Part shown: one piece after another, positions 47,193 to 56,104 of the stretch
How the letters are laid out: every line of letters begins with the position of its first letter
Position numbering within the stretch: the stretch's first letter is position 1
Source of the DNA: Rhizobium tropici CIAT 899
GTDB taxonomy: Bacteria; Pseudomonadota; Alphaproteobacteria; Rhizobiales; Rhizobiaceae
Direction: 5' to 3'
Assembly: GCF_000330885.1 (NCBI RefSeq)
Contig: NC_020059.1
Location: 2,903,001-2,967,000, forward strand
DNA length: 64,000 nt
Program-made: the position numbers and the translations under genes
Notes under the pieces: generated by a model
Told to the model about the DNA's origin: nothing
Databases searched by the model: none
What the model saw: only the letters and a program-made list of their open reading frames with translations

Positions 47193-47807
47193 TCACCGCG
47201 CGAGTTCCTTGAGGCCGAGCCGGATCAGCTTGGCGCTATCGGCGCCCTCGCCGGCCGCCTTCATCGCCGCGGCGATGGCATTGGCCGCCTGATCGCGGGA
47301 ATAGCCGAGATTGGTCAGCGCCGAAACGGCATCGGCCACGGGTGCTGCAGCAACGCCTTCGCCCAGTTCCTGCTTGAGCGCGATATTGGCCGCGTCGCCG
47401 GCAAAAGCCGGCGCCTTGTTCTTCAGTTCCGTCACGATGCGCATGGCGACCTTGGGGCCGACACCCGGCGCCCGCGAGACGGCGGCGCGATCCTGCAGGG
47501 CGATCGCATTGGCAAGCTCGGCGGGCGTCAGCGTCGACAGCAGCGCCAGCGCCACCTTCGCACCGACACCCTGAACCGTCTGCACGATGTTGAACCATTC
47601 GCGCTCCAGCGCCGTCATGAAGCCGAAGAGCCGGATCTGGTCTTCACGAACATAGGTCTCGATGAAAAGAATACAGGCCTCGCCAACCGAACCGAGCTTC
47701 GACAGCGTCCGAGCCGAACAATAGGCGACGTAGCAGACGCCGTGCACATCCACGAGCACATAGTCCTCGCCGATCTCTTCGATTGTGCCTTTCAGCTTGC
47801 CGATCAT
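47193..47807 (-). CDS. ruvA: Holliday junction DNA helicase RuvA
   Basis: 204 residues. It binds the four-way junction and loads RuvB. N-terminal OB domain ([26 protein letters not shown]), two helix-hairpin-helix motifs ([30 protein letters not shown]), and a C-terminal UBA-like domain ([18 protein letters not shown]). It begins 12 bp downstream of the VapC-like stop. Confidence 0.97.
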   Translation of the reverse strand: MIGKLKGTIEEIGEDYVLVDVHGVCYVAYCSARTLSKLGSVGEACILFIETYVREDQIRLFGFMTALEREWFNIVQTVQGVGAKVALALLSTLTPAELANAIALQDRAAVSRAPGVGPKVAMRIVTELKNKAPAFAGDAANIALKQELGEGVAAAPVADAVSALTNLGYSRDQAANAIAAAMKAAGEGADSAKLIRLGLKELAR

Positions 47808-47819
47808 GGATGATGTCCG

Positions 47820-48239
47820 TCAGGGATGGGTTTCTGGGGTGATGAGGTCGAGCGAGGGAAAGTAGGAGCGATAGCGCGAGGCATCGCGCGTCAGCAGCCT
47901 ATGCCTTCGCCATTCGGCATGGGCACCGATTAGGAAATCCGGAAGTGTTCTTTCCCGTTGTCCTCCGGCAAGCCGATAGAGGCGATGCGCTTTTCCGGCT
48001 CGAAACGCCGCCTCGAAAGGTATGGCCTCGCGCTTCATATCGAGCCAGGACAAAGCGATCGTCAATTCCTCTTCACTCAAAGAAGAGGCAGCGAGTTCTG
48101 ACCACACCACCGGACTGATGACGAGATCGCCTTCACTGACACATTGTTTCAAGAGTTTGGCCGACCATTGCCTTTGAACTGAAGCCGGGCCGAGGATATC
48201 GATGAAAATGTTGGTATCAATGAGGGTCGATGTCGTCAC
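47820..48239 (-). CDS. VapC-like PIN-domain toxin
   Basis: 139 residues, PIN-domain ribonuclease of the VapC type. The acidic set is visible: D in LIDTNIFIDIL near residue 8, E in VVWSELAA near 47, D in LPDFLIGAHAEW and D in LLTRDASRYRSYF near the C-terminus. Such toxins cleave initiator tRNA or other RNAs. It overlaps the antitoxin gene by 23 bp and ends 12 bp before ruvA. The pair sits inside the ruvCAB cluster. Confidence 0.9.
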   Translation of the reverse strand: MTTSTLIDTNIFIDILGPASVQRQWSAKLLKQCVSEGDLVISPVVWSELAASSLSEEELTIALSWLDMKREAIPFEAAFRAGKAHRLYRLAGGQRERTLPDFLIGAHAEWRRHRLLTRDASRYRSYFPSLDLITPETHP

Positions 48240-48480
48240 GCGGCCCTCTCAGAAACTCCATAAATTCGTCCGTTGTCATGCCACCAAGGTCAATGGTGCC
48301 CCTGACGCGCTCGAGCCAATCGTCGAAATCGCGAATGGCTGGATCCGACGCTTCCCCGATTTTGACGAGCATAGCGCCGCCGCCGGAAGCGATGAAATCA
48401 ACCTCCGAACCTGGGACAATGCCCAGCCTGTCTCGAATTTCCTTCGGGATGGTCACCTGACCTTTTTCCGTCACGCGCAT
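48217..48480 (-). CDS. AbrB-type antitoxin (VapB-like)
   Basis: 87 residues. N-terminal SpoVT/AbrB swapped-hairpin domain (RVTEKGQVTIPKEIRDRLGI, PGSEVDF), and a C-terminal helical part (DFDDWLERVRGTIDLGGMTTDEFMEFLRG) that would fold on the toxin. GAGG lies before the start and two direct repeats AGTAATAC precede it. It forms a pair with the overlapping PIN toxin. Confidence 0.88.
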   Translation of the reverse strand: MRVTEKGQVTIPKEIRDRLGIVPGSEVDFIASGGGAMLVKIGEASDPAIRDFDDWLERVRGTIDLGGMTTDEFMEFLRGPRDDIDPH

Positions 48481-48507
48481 AGTAATACCTCTTCAGTAAT
48501 ACTTAGC
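48481..48507 (-). promoter_or_regulatory. Direct repeats upstream of the antitoxin gene (possible VapB operator)
   Basis: Two copies of AGTAATAC (48481-48488 and 48495-48502, plus strand) are 14 bp apart just before the AbrB-type antitoxin gene. AbrB-type antitoxins often bind repeats at this position to repress their own pair. Confidence 0.45.
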
Positions 48508-48535
48508 GATCCACCGGGAACAAGTCAAGAACAAA

Positions 48536-49048
48536 CTATCCTGCCAATGCTGCCTGCCGCAGCCGGCTGGCACCGCGGTTATGGGCATGACAGACGGCAA
48601 TGGCGAGCGCATCGGCTGCATCATTGCCCTTGAATTCCACCTTCGGCATCAGGATTTTCAGCATCATATGGATCTGCTGTTTCTCGCCATGACCGACGCC
48701 GATCACGGCCTTCTTGACCGCATTCGGTGCATATTCCGACACTGGCAGGCCGGCGCGTGCCGGCACCAGCATGACGACGCCGCGCGCCTGGCCGAGCTTC
48801 AAAGTCGCAACAGCATCCTTGTTGACGAAGGTCTGTTCGACGGCGGCCTCATCCGGCTTGTAGCTGTGGACGACGTCAGCGAGCCCGTCATGCAGTTGGC
48901 AAAGGCGGGATGCGAGATCCATATCGCCATCCGAAGTCACCGTTCCCGACGCCACGAAGCGCAGGGAATTGCCAAGCGTATCGATGATACCCCAGCCGGT
49001 GCGGCGCAGGCCTGGATCGATGCCGATGATGCGAATCGTATTCTGCAT
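48536..49048 (-). CDS. ruvC: Holliday junction resolvase RuvC
   Basis: 170 residues. Cuts Holliday junctions. The four acidic residues are visible: D in [15 protein letters not shown] in [12 protein letters not shown] in [16 protein letters not shown] (two Asp). Length is typical. It starts the block, with the toxin-antitoxin pair in between before ruvA. Confidence 0.97.
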   Translation of the reverse strand: MQNTIRIIGIDPGLRRTGWGIIDTLGNSLRFVASGTVTSDGDMDLASRLCQLHDGLADVVHSYKPDEAAVEQTFVNKDAVATLKLGQARGVVMLVPARAGLPVSEYAPNAVKKAVIGVGHGEKQQIHMMLKILMPKVEFKGNDAADALAIAVCHAHNRGASRLRQAALAG

Positions 49049-49238
49049 AAGCCAACCTATCTTTCAGGCCCGACATGTGCCAGAAAAATGTGAACAAAAC
49101 AAAAACAAGGCACGGATTGCGGTTGCCAAAGCCGCGCTGAAAACATCGTGACGAAATTACGGCGATGGGTTTGGAATAGGCGGACAGCGCTCCTACATGT
49201 GCAAGCAACCCTCCCTTCCACCACGCAGGTTTCTTGCC

Positions 49239-50237
49239 ATGGTCCCCTTTTCCATCCTCGATCTTTCGCCCGTTGCCGAAGGCAGCACCATCAGCCAATC
49301 CTTCGAGAGTTCGAAGTGCATGGCGCAGAAGGCGGAAGAACTGGGCTACAACCGATTCTGGCTTGCCGAGCATCACGGCATGCCGGGTGTCGCCAGCGCC
49401 GCGACATCGGTCGTCATCGGCCATGTCGGCGCGGCAACCTCACGCATCCGCATCGGTTCGGGCGGCGTCATGCTGCCGAACCACTCGCCGCTGGTCATTG
49501 CCGAGCAATTCGGCACGCTGGAGGCGCTGTTTCCCGGCCGCGTCGATCTCGGCCTCGGCCGCGCCCCGGGCACCGACATGCGTACGGCGCAGGCCCTGCG
49601 GCGCAATATAGATGCCGGCGCGCAGAGCTTTCCGCAGGATATCGTCGAACTGCAGCACCTCTTCAGCCCCGCGGACGACAATCAGATCATCCTCGCCGTT
49701 CCCGGCCATGGCGCCAATATCCCTATCTGGCTGCTCGGCTCCAGCCTCTACAGCGCCCACCTCGCCGCTATGCTGGGCTTGCCCTATGCTTTCGCTTCGC
49801 ATTTCGCCCCGGAAGCCTTGATGGATGCCATCGCCATCTATCGCGAGCGTTTCACGCCTTCGGCCACGCTCGACAAGCCCTATGTCATGGTCGGCGTGAT
49901 GGGAGCGGTGGCGGAGACGGATGAAGAAGCGCAGTATCACTTCACCTCCGCACAGCAGCAATTCGTCAATCTCCGCCGTAACGTGCGCGGCCCCTTCCCG
50001 CGCCCGCGCCGCGACATGGACGATTTCTGGACGCCGATGGAAAAGCTGAATGTGGAAAATACGCTGCGCTATGCCGTAGTCGGTTCGCCGGCAACAGCGG
50101 AGGCGAAGCTTTCGCAATTCATCAAGGATACGGAAGCCGATGAAGTCATCATATCGATGCCGATTCATGACATCGAGGCACGCCTGAAGTCGGTGGAACT
50201 CTTCGCGACGCTTCCAAGCTTCAAGAAAGTCTCCTGA
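49239..50237 (+). CDS. LLM-class flavin-dependent oxidoreductase (luciferase-like monooxygenase)
   Basis: 332 residues from the ATG at 49239; an earlier in-frame ATG at 49197 is possible. Bacterial-luciferase-type TIM barrel using reduced flavin: [87 protein letters not shown]. This is the family with the MsnO8-like pattern; the substrate is unknown. It is divergent from ruvC. Confidence 0.92.
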   Translation: MVPFSILDLSPVAEGSTISQSFESSKCMAQKAEELGYNRFWLAEHHGMPGVASAATSVVIGHVGAATSRIRIGSGGVMLPNHSPLVIAEQFGTLEALFPGRVDLGLGRAPGTDMRTAQALRRNIDAGAQSFPQDIVELQHLFSPADDNQIILAVPGHGANIPIWLLGSSLYSAHLAAMLGLPYAFASHFAPEALMDAIAIYRERFTPSATLDKPYVMVGVMGAVAETDEEAQYHFTSAQQQFVNLRRNVRGPFPRPRRDMDDFWTPMEKLNVENTLRYAVVGSPATAEAKLSQFIKDTEADEVIISMPIHDIEARLKSVELFATLPSFKKVS

Positions 50238-50260
50238 CTTTCGAAAGCGAACGGTCTAAT

Positions 50261-50294
50261 CCGGTGAGCCGATCCAGCCCGTACGGCTCACCGG
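50261..50294. terminator. Hairpin between convergent LLM and DoxX genes
   Basis: A perfect 10-bp inverted repeat (CCGGTGAGCC / GGCTCACCGG) with a 14-nt loop between convergent genes. There is no T run, so it may be a weak terminator. Confidence 0.6.
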
Positions 50295-50307
50295 GCGACC
50301 GGCGGGC

Positions 50308-50745
50308 TCAAGCCACGAGCCTCGTATTCCAGTGACGCCGGATGAGCATGTCGAGCGACAGCTTGCCGGCGCCTGCGACGATCAGCGCGAACATGCCGCC
50401 TGCGATCGCCAGGTCCTTTTCGAAATGCAGCAATTCGTTGTGGCTGGCGAAGTTGGTGTGAAAGAGCAGCGCCGTCAGCACGCAGAACAGGCCAAGGCCA
50501 AATGCCGCCAGCCGAGTCATCAGCCCGAACGCGATGGCGAAGCCGGCGCCAAGCTGTAGCACGATGGTGGCAATGGCGATGGGAGCCGAAACGCCAAGCC
50601 TCGCCATGGCCGCCAATGTGGTGTCGAGATTGCCGGCAAGTTCGATGCCTTCTTCCAGAAAGAGCAGCGATAGCAGCAGGCGGCCGAACAGCAATGCCAT
50701 ATCGGCCATATTCACAAGAACGGCATTCTCCTCTTCGAATTCCAT
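50308..50745 (-). CDS. DoxX-family membrane protein
   Basis: 145 residues from the ATG at 50745, preceded by AAGGAG. Four membrane segments typical of DoxX: LLFGRLLLSLLFLEEGIEL, IAIATIVLQLGAGFAIAFGL, AAFGLGLFCVLTALLFHTNF, LAIAGGMFALIVAGAGKLS. DoxX proteins are often linked to thiol or redox metabolism. It is the third gene downstream of the MBL and TPR genes on the minus strand, after a 105-bp gap containing an inverted repeat. Confidence 0.88.
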   Translation of the reverse strand: MEFEEENAVLVNMADMALLFGRLLLSLLFLEEGIELAGNLDTTLAAMARLGVSAPIAIATIVLQLGAGFAIAFGLMTRLAAFGLGLFCVLTALLFHTNFASHNELLHFEKDLAIAGGMFALIVAGAGKLSLDMLIRRHWNTRLVA

Positions 50746-50789
50746 GACCTTTCTCCTTCCCATCGATATTCGTGCGGCTTCCGATCCTG

Positions 50790-50832
50790 TCCGGCGGCAT
50801 CCCTCGACATGAACGAGCGAAATGCCGCCGGA
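50790..50832 (-). other. Inverted repeat between the TPR and DoxX genes
   Basis: TCCGGCGGCAT (50790-50800) and ATGCCGCCGGA (50822-50832) form a perfect 11-bp stem with a 21-nt loop. Position and strength suggest an attenuator or processing hairpin between the TPR and DoxX genes. Confidence 0.5.
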
Positions 50833-50849
50833 TCGATTGCGGCCGGACT

Positions 50850-51311
50850 TTAGTCGGTTCCCCTAGCGGCGATTGCCTTGGTCAGGTCCTCAAGCTCCTC
50901 GCATCCCGCCGGGCAGAGCTTGGTGAGTACTGCCAGCTGTTCGCGGGCCTTGGGCATATCGTCGGTCTCGACATAGAGTTCGCCGAGATATTCGTGCGCG
51001 CCCTTGTGATCCGGCTGCAGTTCCAGCGCCTTGGTGTAGTAGGTGAGCGACGTCTTGAAGTCGCCGGTCTTGCGCAGGGTGAACCCCATCAGATTGTAGA
51101 CATCGGCCTGCTGGTGCTCCTCGGCAATATCGCGAAGCTCGGCGAGTGCGCCGGCATAGTCCTTCGCATCGATCTTGGTACGCACGGAGGTCAGGTCCGG
51201 CGCATCGGTCGATTCCATATTGTCGACGGCGAAGGCGAGGCCTGCTGTGGCAATGGGCAGGATGGCGGCAGCGCAGAGGCCGGCGATCCCGAAAATGGCA
51301 TGTCTGAACAT
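50850..51311 (-). CDS. Secreted TPR-repeat protein
   Basis: 153 residues from the ATG at 51311, preceded by AGGAG. Signal peptide (FRHAIFGIAGLCAAAILPIATAGLAFA). The mature part is about three TPR-like units (VYNLMGFTLRKTGDFKTSLTYYTKAL, GAHEYLGELYVETDDMPKAREQLAVL). Two Cys (LCPAGCEEL) near the end could form a disulfide. It starts 26 bp after the MBL stop, consistent with co-transcription. Confidence 0.85.
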   Translation of the reverse strand: MFRHAIFGIAGLCAAAILPIATAGLAFAVDNMESTDAPDLTSVRTKIDAKDYAGALAELRDIAEEHQQADVYNLMGFTLRKTGDFKTSLTYYTKALELQPDHKGAHEYLGELYVETDDMPKAREQLAVLTKLCPAGCEELEDLTKAIAARGTD

Positions 51312-51336
51312 GGTATTTGCTCCTGTTTTTGGCCGC

Positions 51337-52311
51337 TCAGGCCTGGGTGGTGGGGGTGAAACCGTAGGCGTTGCCGTCCTTGACGAAGGTGCCGGAGCCC
51401 GGGAATGGGAAATGCGAGCCGCAGATCCTGATCTTGTCGGCAATGATGCGATCGATCAGCCTGCGGCGGGTGGCGACAGCCATCGGGCCATCCTGGTCAT
51501 AGGCGCCTTGCCATTCCGGATGGGGTGCGAGCAGCGCCGGCACATACATGATGTCGGCCGAGACCATCAGCTGCTCGCTGCCGCCATCGATGAGGAAGAC
51601 CGAATGACCCGGCGTATGGCCATAGGCAGCCAGCATGTGCACGCCGGGGACCACTTCCGCGTTATCCTCGACCAGCTTCCAGTTCTTCCATGTCGGGAAG
51701 ACCGAGGCGATGCGCCGGCCGGCTTCCTTGCGACCCTCCGCCAGCTTGTCGACACGGCCGGGGTCGGTCCACCACTTGTATTCCGCCGCATTGACGACCA
51801 ACTCGGCATTCGGAAAGACGGCCGCATTGGTTCCCTTTTCCATCAGGCCCCAGACATGGTCCGGGTGGAAATGCGAGATCATGACCGTGTCGATCTTCTT
51901 GTAGTCGATACCGGCCGCCGCCATGTTGGCCGGCAGATGCGTGGCGTTGGTCTGCCATTGCCCGACACCCGAGCCGGCATCCATCATGATCTTGCGCCCG
52001 CCGATATCGAGAACGACGACCGTCAGCGGAATGGGCATGAAATCCGTCGTCAGACCAGCCTTGGAAAGCGCTTCCTTGGTGTCTTCGACGGAAGCATTCT
52101 TGATGAAGGCCGGATCGTGCGGTTTGCGCCAGATGCCGTCATAGATCGCCGTGACCTCGACCGACCCGACCTTGTATTTGTAAAAGCCGACCGTCGGCTC
52201 CAGCGGGGTGGCGGCAAAGGCTTGCGGGATGAATTCGAGCTTCGACGACAGCCCGAAGGCTGCCGCAGCTGCGGCCGTGCCGAGCACGGCGCGGCGGGTC
52301 ATATCAAACAT
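51337..52311 (-). CDS. Tat-exported metallo-beta-lactamase-fold hydrolase
   Basis: 324 residues. Tat signal (MTRRAVLGTAAAAAAFGLSS). The MBL zinc motifs are ISHFHPDHVWG (H-x-H-x-DH) near residue 147, GHTPGHSVF and SADIMY, with a late His in CGSHFPFPG. It resembles periplasmic MBL proteins near quorum-quenching and arylsulfatase-like groups, but the substrate is unknown. It is the first gene of the operon driven by the ECF-type motif at 52390-52417. Confidence 0.92.
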   Translation of the reverse strand: MFDMTRRAVLGTAAAAAAFGLSSKLEFIPQAFAATPLEPTVGFYKYKVGSVEVTAIYDGIWRKPHDPAFIKNASVEDTKEALSKAGLTTDFMPIPLTVVVLDIGGRKIMMDAGSGVGQWQTNATHLPANMAAAGIDYKKIDTVMISHFHPDHVWGLMEKGTNAAVFPNAELVVNAAEYKWWTDPGRVDKLAEGRKEAGRRIASVFPTWKNWKLVEDNAEVVPGVHMLAAYGHTPGHSVFLIDGGSEQLMVSADIMYVPALLAPHPEWQGAYDQDGPMAVATRRRLIDRIIADKIRICGSHFPFPGSGTFVKDGNAYGFTPTTQA

Positions 52312-52389
52312 CGCAATATCTCCTCAGGGGTTATGGCTTTTCGGGCCAGGTGGAGGTCGCAAGCGATTCCGGCCATCCACTGAGGAAGA

Positions 52390-52417
52390 AGATCGACGGT
52401 GATGAGCGCTTATTCCC
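52390..52417 (-). promoter_or_regulatory. ECF-type promoter for the MBL-TPR-DoxX operon
   Basis: On the minus strand GGGAATAA (52417-52410) is followed after exactly 14 bases by CGATCT (52395-52390), about 79 bp before the MBL start codon. The identical motif with the same spacing precedes the divergent sigma gene, which marks both as likely targets of that sigma. Confidence 0.75.
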
Positions 52418-52537
52418 CAACGCGCGAAGATTTCTCACAAGTCATTGAGATATATGGCATTATTTTAACCGACATGGATTGAAGCGGTGGAGCCGCCGAC
52501 GGCCGCATCCGGGATCTGCAATTTTTTGCATCCGATC

Positions 52538-52565
52538 GGGAATAAAATCCGCGCAGGCGCGATCT
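52538..52565 (+). promoter_or_regulatory. ECF-type promoter for the sigma/anti-sigma genes (autoregulation)
   Basis: On the plus strand GGGAATAA (52538-52545), 14 bases, CGATCT (52560-52565), about 70 bp before the sigma start. Same motif and spacing as the divergent promoter at 52390-52417. Self-regulated ECF systems typically show such pairs. Confidence 0.75.
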
Positions 52566-52634
52566 AGTATCGCAGGCAACATTGCAAGCACCGTATCCGA
52601 GGCTTACAGTCGGCATCGGCGTTTTGCGGGGATC

Positions 52635-53411
52635 ATGATGACAGACGCCCGATTTATGACTTCGATGACGCTTGGCGACGAGTTCCGGACATGGAGCTGG
52701 CGCCCGCCGCAAGACACCGCGATTGGCAAGCTGGGGTGGCTTCTAAGCCGCCTACGCGCCTTCCTTGCTGGACCGAAAACGATCAAACACGCCGTCCTCG
52801 CAGCGACGGCAGAGCCATCGTCGCATGCCGCGTCTTCAAAGCGCGCGATCGCCTTGCCCGACGAGACTATGCGCCGCTTCCAGCAAACGATCATCCCGCA
52901 TCTGGACGCCGCCTATAATTTCGCGCGCTTCCTGAGCCGCGATGCCGATGCCGCTGAAGATATCGTGCAGGAGGCATATCTGCGTGCCTATCGCGGTTTT
53001 GGCGGCTTTCGCGATGGCGATGCCCGCGCCTGGACCTTCACCATCGTCCGCAACTGCTATCATGCCTGGCTGCAGGAGGGCCGGCGCAAGACGCGCTACG
53101 AGCAGCCTATGACCAACGAAAGGGATTCGGATGAAGGCTCGCCCTCCCCCGATCCCGCCTCCGAGGAGGATACGCCGGAGGCGGCCTTCATGCGCAAGTC
53201 GGAAACGCAGCGCGTGCGCGAGGTCATCAACAGGCTGCCCGATGCCATGCGCGAGGTCCTGGTCCTGCGCGAACTCGAGGATCTCTCCTACAAGGAAATC
53301 GCCGAGATCATCGATGCGCCGATCGGCACCGTCATGTCGCGCCTCGCCCGCGCCCGCCGTGATTTTGGCGAAGTCTGGCGCAGCCTCGAAGGAAAAGGGG
53401 CGGTACGATGA
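52635..53411 (+). CDS. ECF-type RNA polymerase sigma factor
   Basis: 258 residues from the ATG at 52635; an ATG at 52869 would give a shorter 180-residue protein that starts right at the core. Region 2: LDAAYNFARFLSRDADAAEDIVQEAYLRAYRGFGGF with ARAWTFTIVRNCYHAW. Region 4: MREVLVLRELEDLSYKEIAEIIDAPIGTVMSRLARARR. No region 3. The N-terminal extension is unusual for this class and may be mis-annotated. The stop overlaps the anti-sigma start (ATGA). Confidence 0.93.
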   Translation: MMTDARFMTSMTLGDEFRTWSWRPPQDTAIGKLGWLLSRLRAFLAGPKTIKHAVLAATAEPSSHAASSKRAIALPDETMRRFQQTIIPHLDAAYNFARFLSRDADAAEDIVQEAYLRAYRGFGGFRDGDARAWTFTIVRNCYHAWLQEGRRKTRYEQPMTNERDSDEGSPSPDPASEEDTPEAAFMRKSETQRVREVINRLPDAMREVLVLRELEDLSYKEIAEIIDAPIGTVMSRLARARRDFGEVWRSLEGKGAVR

Positions 53412-54211
53412 GCGGCGCTGAAGAGAATGATCACGGTGAATGGAACGATCTGCTGCACGGCTTCATTGACGGCGAGCTGGACGCAGCCAACGCGGCTCGT
53501 TTCGAGGCGCATCTGGCGACCTGCCGGGACTGCGCCGGCGAGATGGAGAATGCCCTGATGGTCAAGCGTCTTTCCGCACGCGAAGGCGTCAAATGGCAGG
53601 CGCCTGATACCGTCCATGCCCGCGTGCAGGCGGCACTGACGCTGGAGCAATCCATGATGAGGCGCGCAACCACGGCTGCGAGCCAAACGGAGAGCCCGTG
53701 GCAGCACGTGTGGCGATTGGTTCGCGAATGGAGTTTCGTGCCCTCGCTTGCCGTCCTTGCGGCAAGCCTCATGCTGGTACTGAACGTGCCGCAGCAGAGC
53801 CAGACGATCGAGGATCAGCTTCTCGCAAGCCATGTGCGCTCGATGCTCGCCGATCACCTCACCGACGTGCTGACCGCAGACCAGCACACGGTCAAACCAT
53901 GGTTCAACGGCAAGATCGATTTCTCCCCGCCCGTAGTCGATCTGGCAGCCCAGGGCTTCCCTCTCGTCGGCGGCAGGGTGGATTATCTCGATGGCCGGGT
54001 GGTGGTGGCGCTGATCTATCGCCGGCACGGCCATGTCATCAATCTCTTCGTCTGGCCGGGCGCTGCGGGAGCCAAAACCAATGCCGAGAAGGAGGGCTAT
54101 AATTTCGTCGAATGGCATGCCGACGGGCTGGTCTTTTGGGCTGTCTCCGATGTCGCCGCACCGGATCTCGCCACCTTCCGCGACGATTTTATCCGTGCGA
54201 CAGCCCCATAA
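53408..54211 (+). CDS. Anti-sigma factor with zinc-finger domain (membrane)
   Basis: 267 residues. N-terminal cytoplasmic ZAS domain HLATCRDCAGE (H-x3-C-x2-C) near residues 37-44, one TM (FVPSLAVLAASLMLVLNV) near 110-128, and a periplasmic C-terminal part of about 140 residues (HGHVINLFVWPG). Coupled to the sigma by a 4-bp overlap. It should hold the sigma at the membrane until an envelope signal releases it. Confidence 0.9.
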   Translation: MSGAEENDHGEWNDLLHGFIDGELDAANAARFEAHLATCRDCAGEMENALMVKRLSAREGVKWQAPDTVHARVQAALTLEQSMMRRATTAASQTESPWQHVWRLVREWSFVPSLAVLAASLMLVLNVPQQSQTIEDQLLASHVRSMLADHLTDVLTADQHTVKPWFNGKIDFSPPVVDLAAQGFPLVGGRVDYLDGRVVVALIYRRHGHVINLFVWPGAAGAKTNAEKEGYNFVEWHADGLVFWAVSDVAAPDLATFRDDFIRATAP

Positions 54212-54214
54212 CGC

Positions 54215-54248
54215 AAAAAGCCGGCCGCATCGCTGCAGCCGGCTTTTC
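54215..54248. terminator. Shared terminator after the anti-sigma gene and yebC
   Basis: AAAAGCCGGC / GCCGGCTTTT forms a perfect 10-bp hairpin between two convergent genes, with A/T ends giving terminator function in both directions. Confidence 0.82.
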
Positions 54249-54265
54249 TGAATGATCGAAAGGGA

Positions 54266-55012
54266 TCAGGCCGAGAGCTTGGCCATGACTTCGTCCGAAA
54301 CTTCGAAGTTCGAATAGACGTTCTGAACGTCGTCATCGTCTTCAAGGTTTTCGATGAGCTTCATCAGCGACTGGGCCTTTTCTTCGTCGACCGGCACGTT
54401 GTTCTGCGCGCGCCAGATCGCCTTCACGGTTTCGGCTTCGCCGAGCGTCGCTTCGAGCGCCTTGGCGACTTCGCCGAGAGATTCGAAGGCGCAGATGATC
54501 ACATGGCCTTCTTCATCGCTTTCGACGTCATCGGCACCGGCTTCGATCGCCGCTTCCATGACCTTGTCGGCATCGCCGGCGGAAGGCTTGTAGGTGATTT
54601 CGCCGACGTGATCGAAGGAGAAGGACACCGAACCGGTTTCGCCAAGCGCACCGCCGGCCTTCGTGAAGATCGAGCGAACGTTGGATGCCGTGCGGTTGCG
54701 GTTATCGGTCAGCGCTTCGACGATGATCGCCGTGCCGCCCGGACCGTAGCCCTCGTAACGGATCGCATCGTAATTCTCGGTATCGGCACCGGAAGCCTTC
54801 TTGATGGCACGGTCGATATTGTCCTTCGGCATCGACTGCGCCTTGGCGTTCTGGATCGCCAGACGCAGGCTCGCGTTCATGGTCGGGTCGGGCAGGCCCG
54901 ATTTGGCAGCGACCGTGATTTCGCGCGCCAGCTTCGAGAACATTTTCGAACGCACCGAGTCCTGACGACCCTTGCGGTGCATGATGTTTTTAAACTGTGA
55001 ATGGCCAGCCAT
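54266..55012 (-). CDS. YebC/PmpR-family protein
   Basis: 248 residues from the ATG at 55012 ([18 protein letters not shown]). YebC proteins act on transcription or, as recently shown for some, on ribosomes stalled at proline stretches. Conserved features: [21 protein letters not shown]-type segment [51 protein letters not shown], and the acidic C-terminus [18 protein letters not shown]. Full length. It usually sits near ruvC; here other genes intervene. Confidence 0.96.
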   Translation of the reverse strand: MAGHSQFKNIMHRKGRQDSVRSKMFSKLAREITVAAKSGLPDPTMNASLRLAIQNAKAQSMPKDNIDRAIKKASGADTENYDAIRYEGYGPGGTAIIVEALTDNRNRTASNVRSIFTKAGGALGETGSVSFSFDHVGEITYKPSAGDADKVMEAAIEAGADDVESDEEGHVIICAFESLGEVAKALEATLGEAETVKAIWRAQNNVPVDEEKAQSLMKLIENLEDDDDVQNVYSNFEVSDEVMAKLSA

Positions 55013-55125
55013 GGCACCCCTGTTCACGTCTTTTGTTGGGAATGGCCGCCTTATAAGAGCGAAGCGGCCCTCATTCAAGTAAAAAGCCGGATAATGGGGA
55101 TGGAGAACGGTCGCGATCGAGATGG

Positions 55126-55980
55126 TCACAGTCCCTTGAGCACATAGATCAGCGGCTTGCGCGGCAAGGTCTTCACCGACACCGTGACGCTCGGTGTCGG
55201 CGCATAGGCGACGTCGAAGTCGGGACCGAACAAGGCGAGAAACTGATCGACTGGCGGCCCCCAGCGGTGCATGGGCAGGATGAGTGACGAGCGCAGCCTT
55301 TTCACCACACGGCTCATGCTGTCCGCCCCCATGGTCAGGCCGCCGTCGACCGGCACCATCACGACATCGAGGCGACCGATCTCGGCATATTGCTGGTCGG
55401 TGAGCTCGAAATGCAAATGACCCAGATGTCCGATGCAAAGACCCGCTACCTCGAAGATGAAGATCGAATTGCCGTTGGCTTCGATGCCGCCACCCCAGGA
55501 GCGAATATCGGTGACGACATTGCGGATCAGCGTATCTCCCACAGTCATGCGGATCTTTGCCGGCTCCCCGGGCACGTCGCTCCATCCATGCAGCACATAT
55601 TTGATCGCCGGGTCCGGCGTCAGCGTGTAGTGGCTCGGATGCGCCTTGTTCATCGTGACGACCTCGGGCGTATAGGGCGGCGAGTAGGCGCCGCTGTAAT
55701 CCGTGGCGATGGAAACGCCGCCGGGCGTTTCAATGAAGAGCGTTGCGTGACCGAGGAACGTGATCTTCACGTCGCCGTTGATGGGGCCATCGACGGGATC
55801 ATTGGCAAGCGTCGGACCAGGAGGAGAAAAGCTGGCGAATGTTGCCTTGGGCAGGGATTGCGCGATCGCCTGGCATTGGCTTGGTTGCGGACGAGAAGGC
55901 TTTTGCTGGGCGTCAGCCGCGCCCAAGCCAAGGAACATTATCAGGAAGAACACGGCAAGGACAGGAAATCGCGGCATCAT
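55126..55980 (-). CDS. Secreted MBL-fold metallohydrolase (UlaG-like)
   Basis: 284 residues from the ATG at 55980 (next Met at 55977 also possible), with GAGGGG upstream. Signal peptide ([20 protein letters not shown]). MBL-fold of the UlaG/L-ascorbate-6-phosphate lactonase branch: [58 protein letters not shown] and [10 protein letters not shown]. The HxHxDH motif is replaced by KAHPSHYT, as in this subgroup. Substrate unknown. Confidence 0.85.
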   Translation of the reverse strand: MMPRFPVLAVFFLIMFLGLGAADAQQKPSRPQPSQCQAIAQSLPKATFASFSPPGPTLANDPVDGPINGDVKITFLGHATLFIETPGGVSIATDYSGAYSPPYTPEVVTMNKAHPSHYTLTPDPAIKYVLHGWSDVPGEPAKIRMTVGDTLIRNVVTDIRSWGGGIEANGNSIFIFEVAGLCIGHLGHLHFELTDQQYAEIGRLDVVMVPVDGGLTMGADSMSRVVKRLRSSLILPMHRWGPPVDQFLALFGPDFDVAYAPTPSVTVSVKTLPRKPLIYVLKGL

Positions 55981-56104
55981 GCCACCCCTCAAGCCTGATA
56001 GTGACGAGAGGATGCGGCACGATCCGAAACAGGTCCAGCGACATTCAGGCACGATTGCTCACAATCGCGTCATCATATGCCGATGATGAATTATCGTGCA
56101 GCGC

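Larger units (their letters stand above)
52312..52634. other. Divergent intergenic region between the MBL operon and the ECF sigma gene
   Basis: 323 bp without coding sequence. It contains two copies of one promoter-like motif, facing outward (see the two regulatory entries). GGATC before the sigma ATG at 52635 may serve as the ribosome-binding site. Confidence 0.6.
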
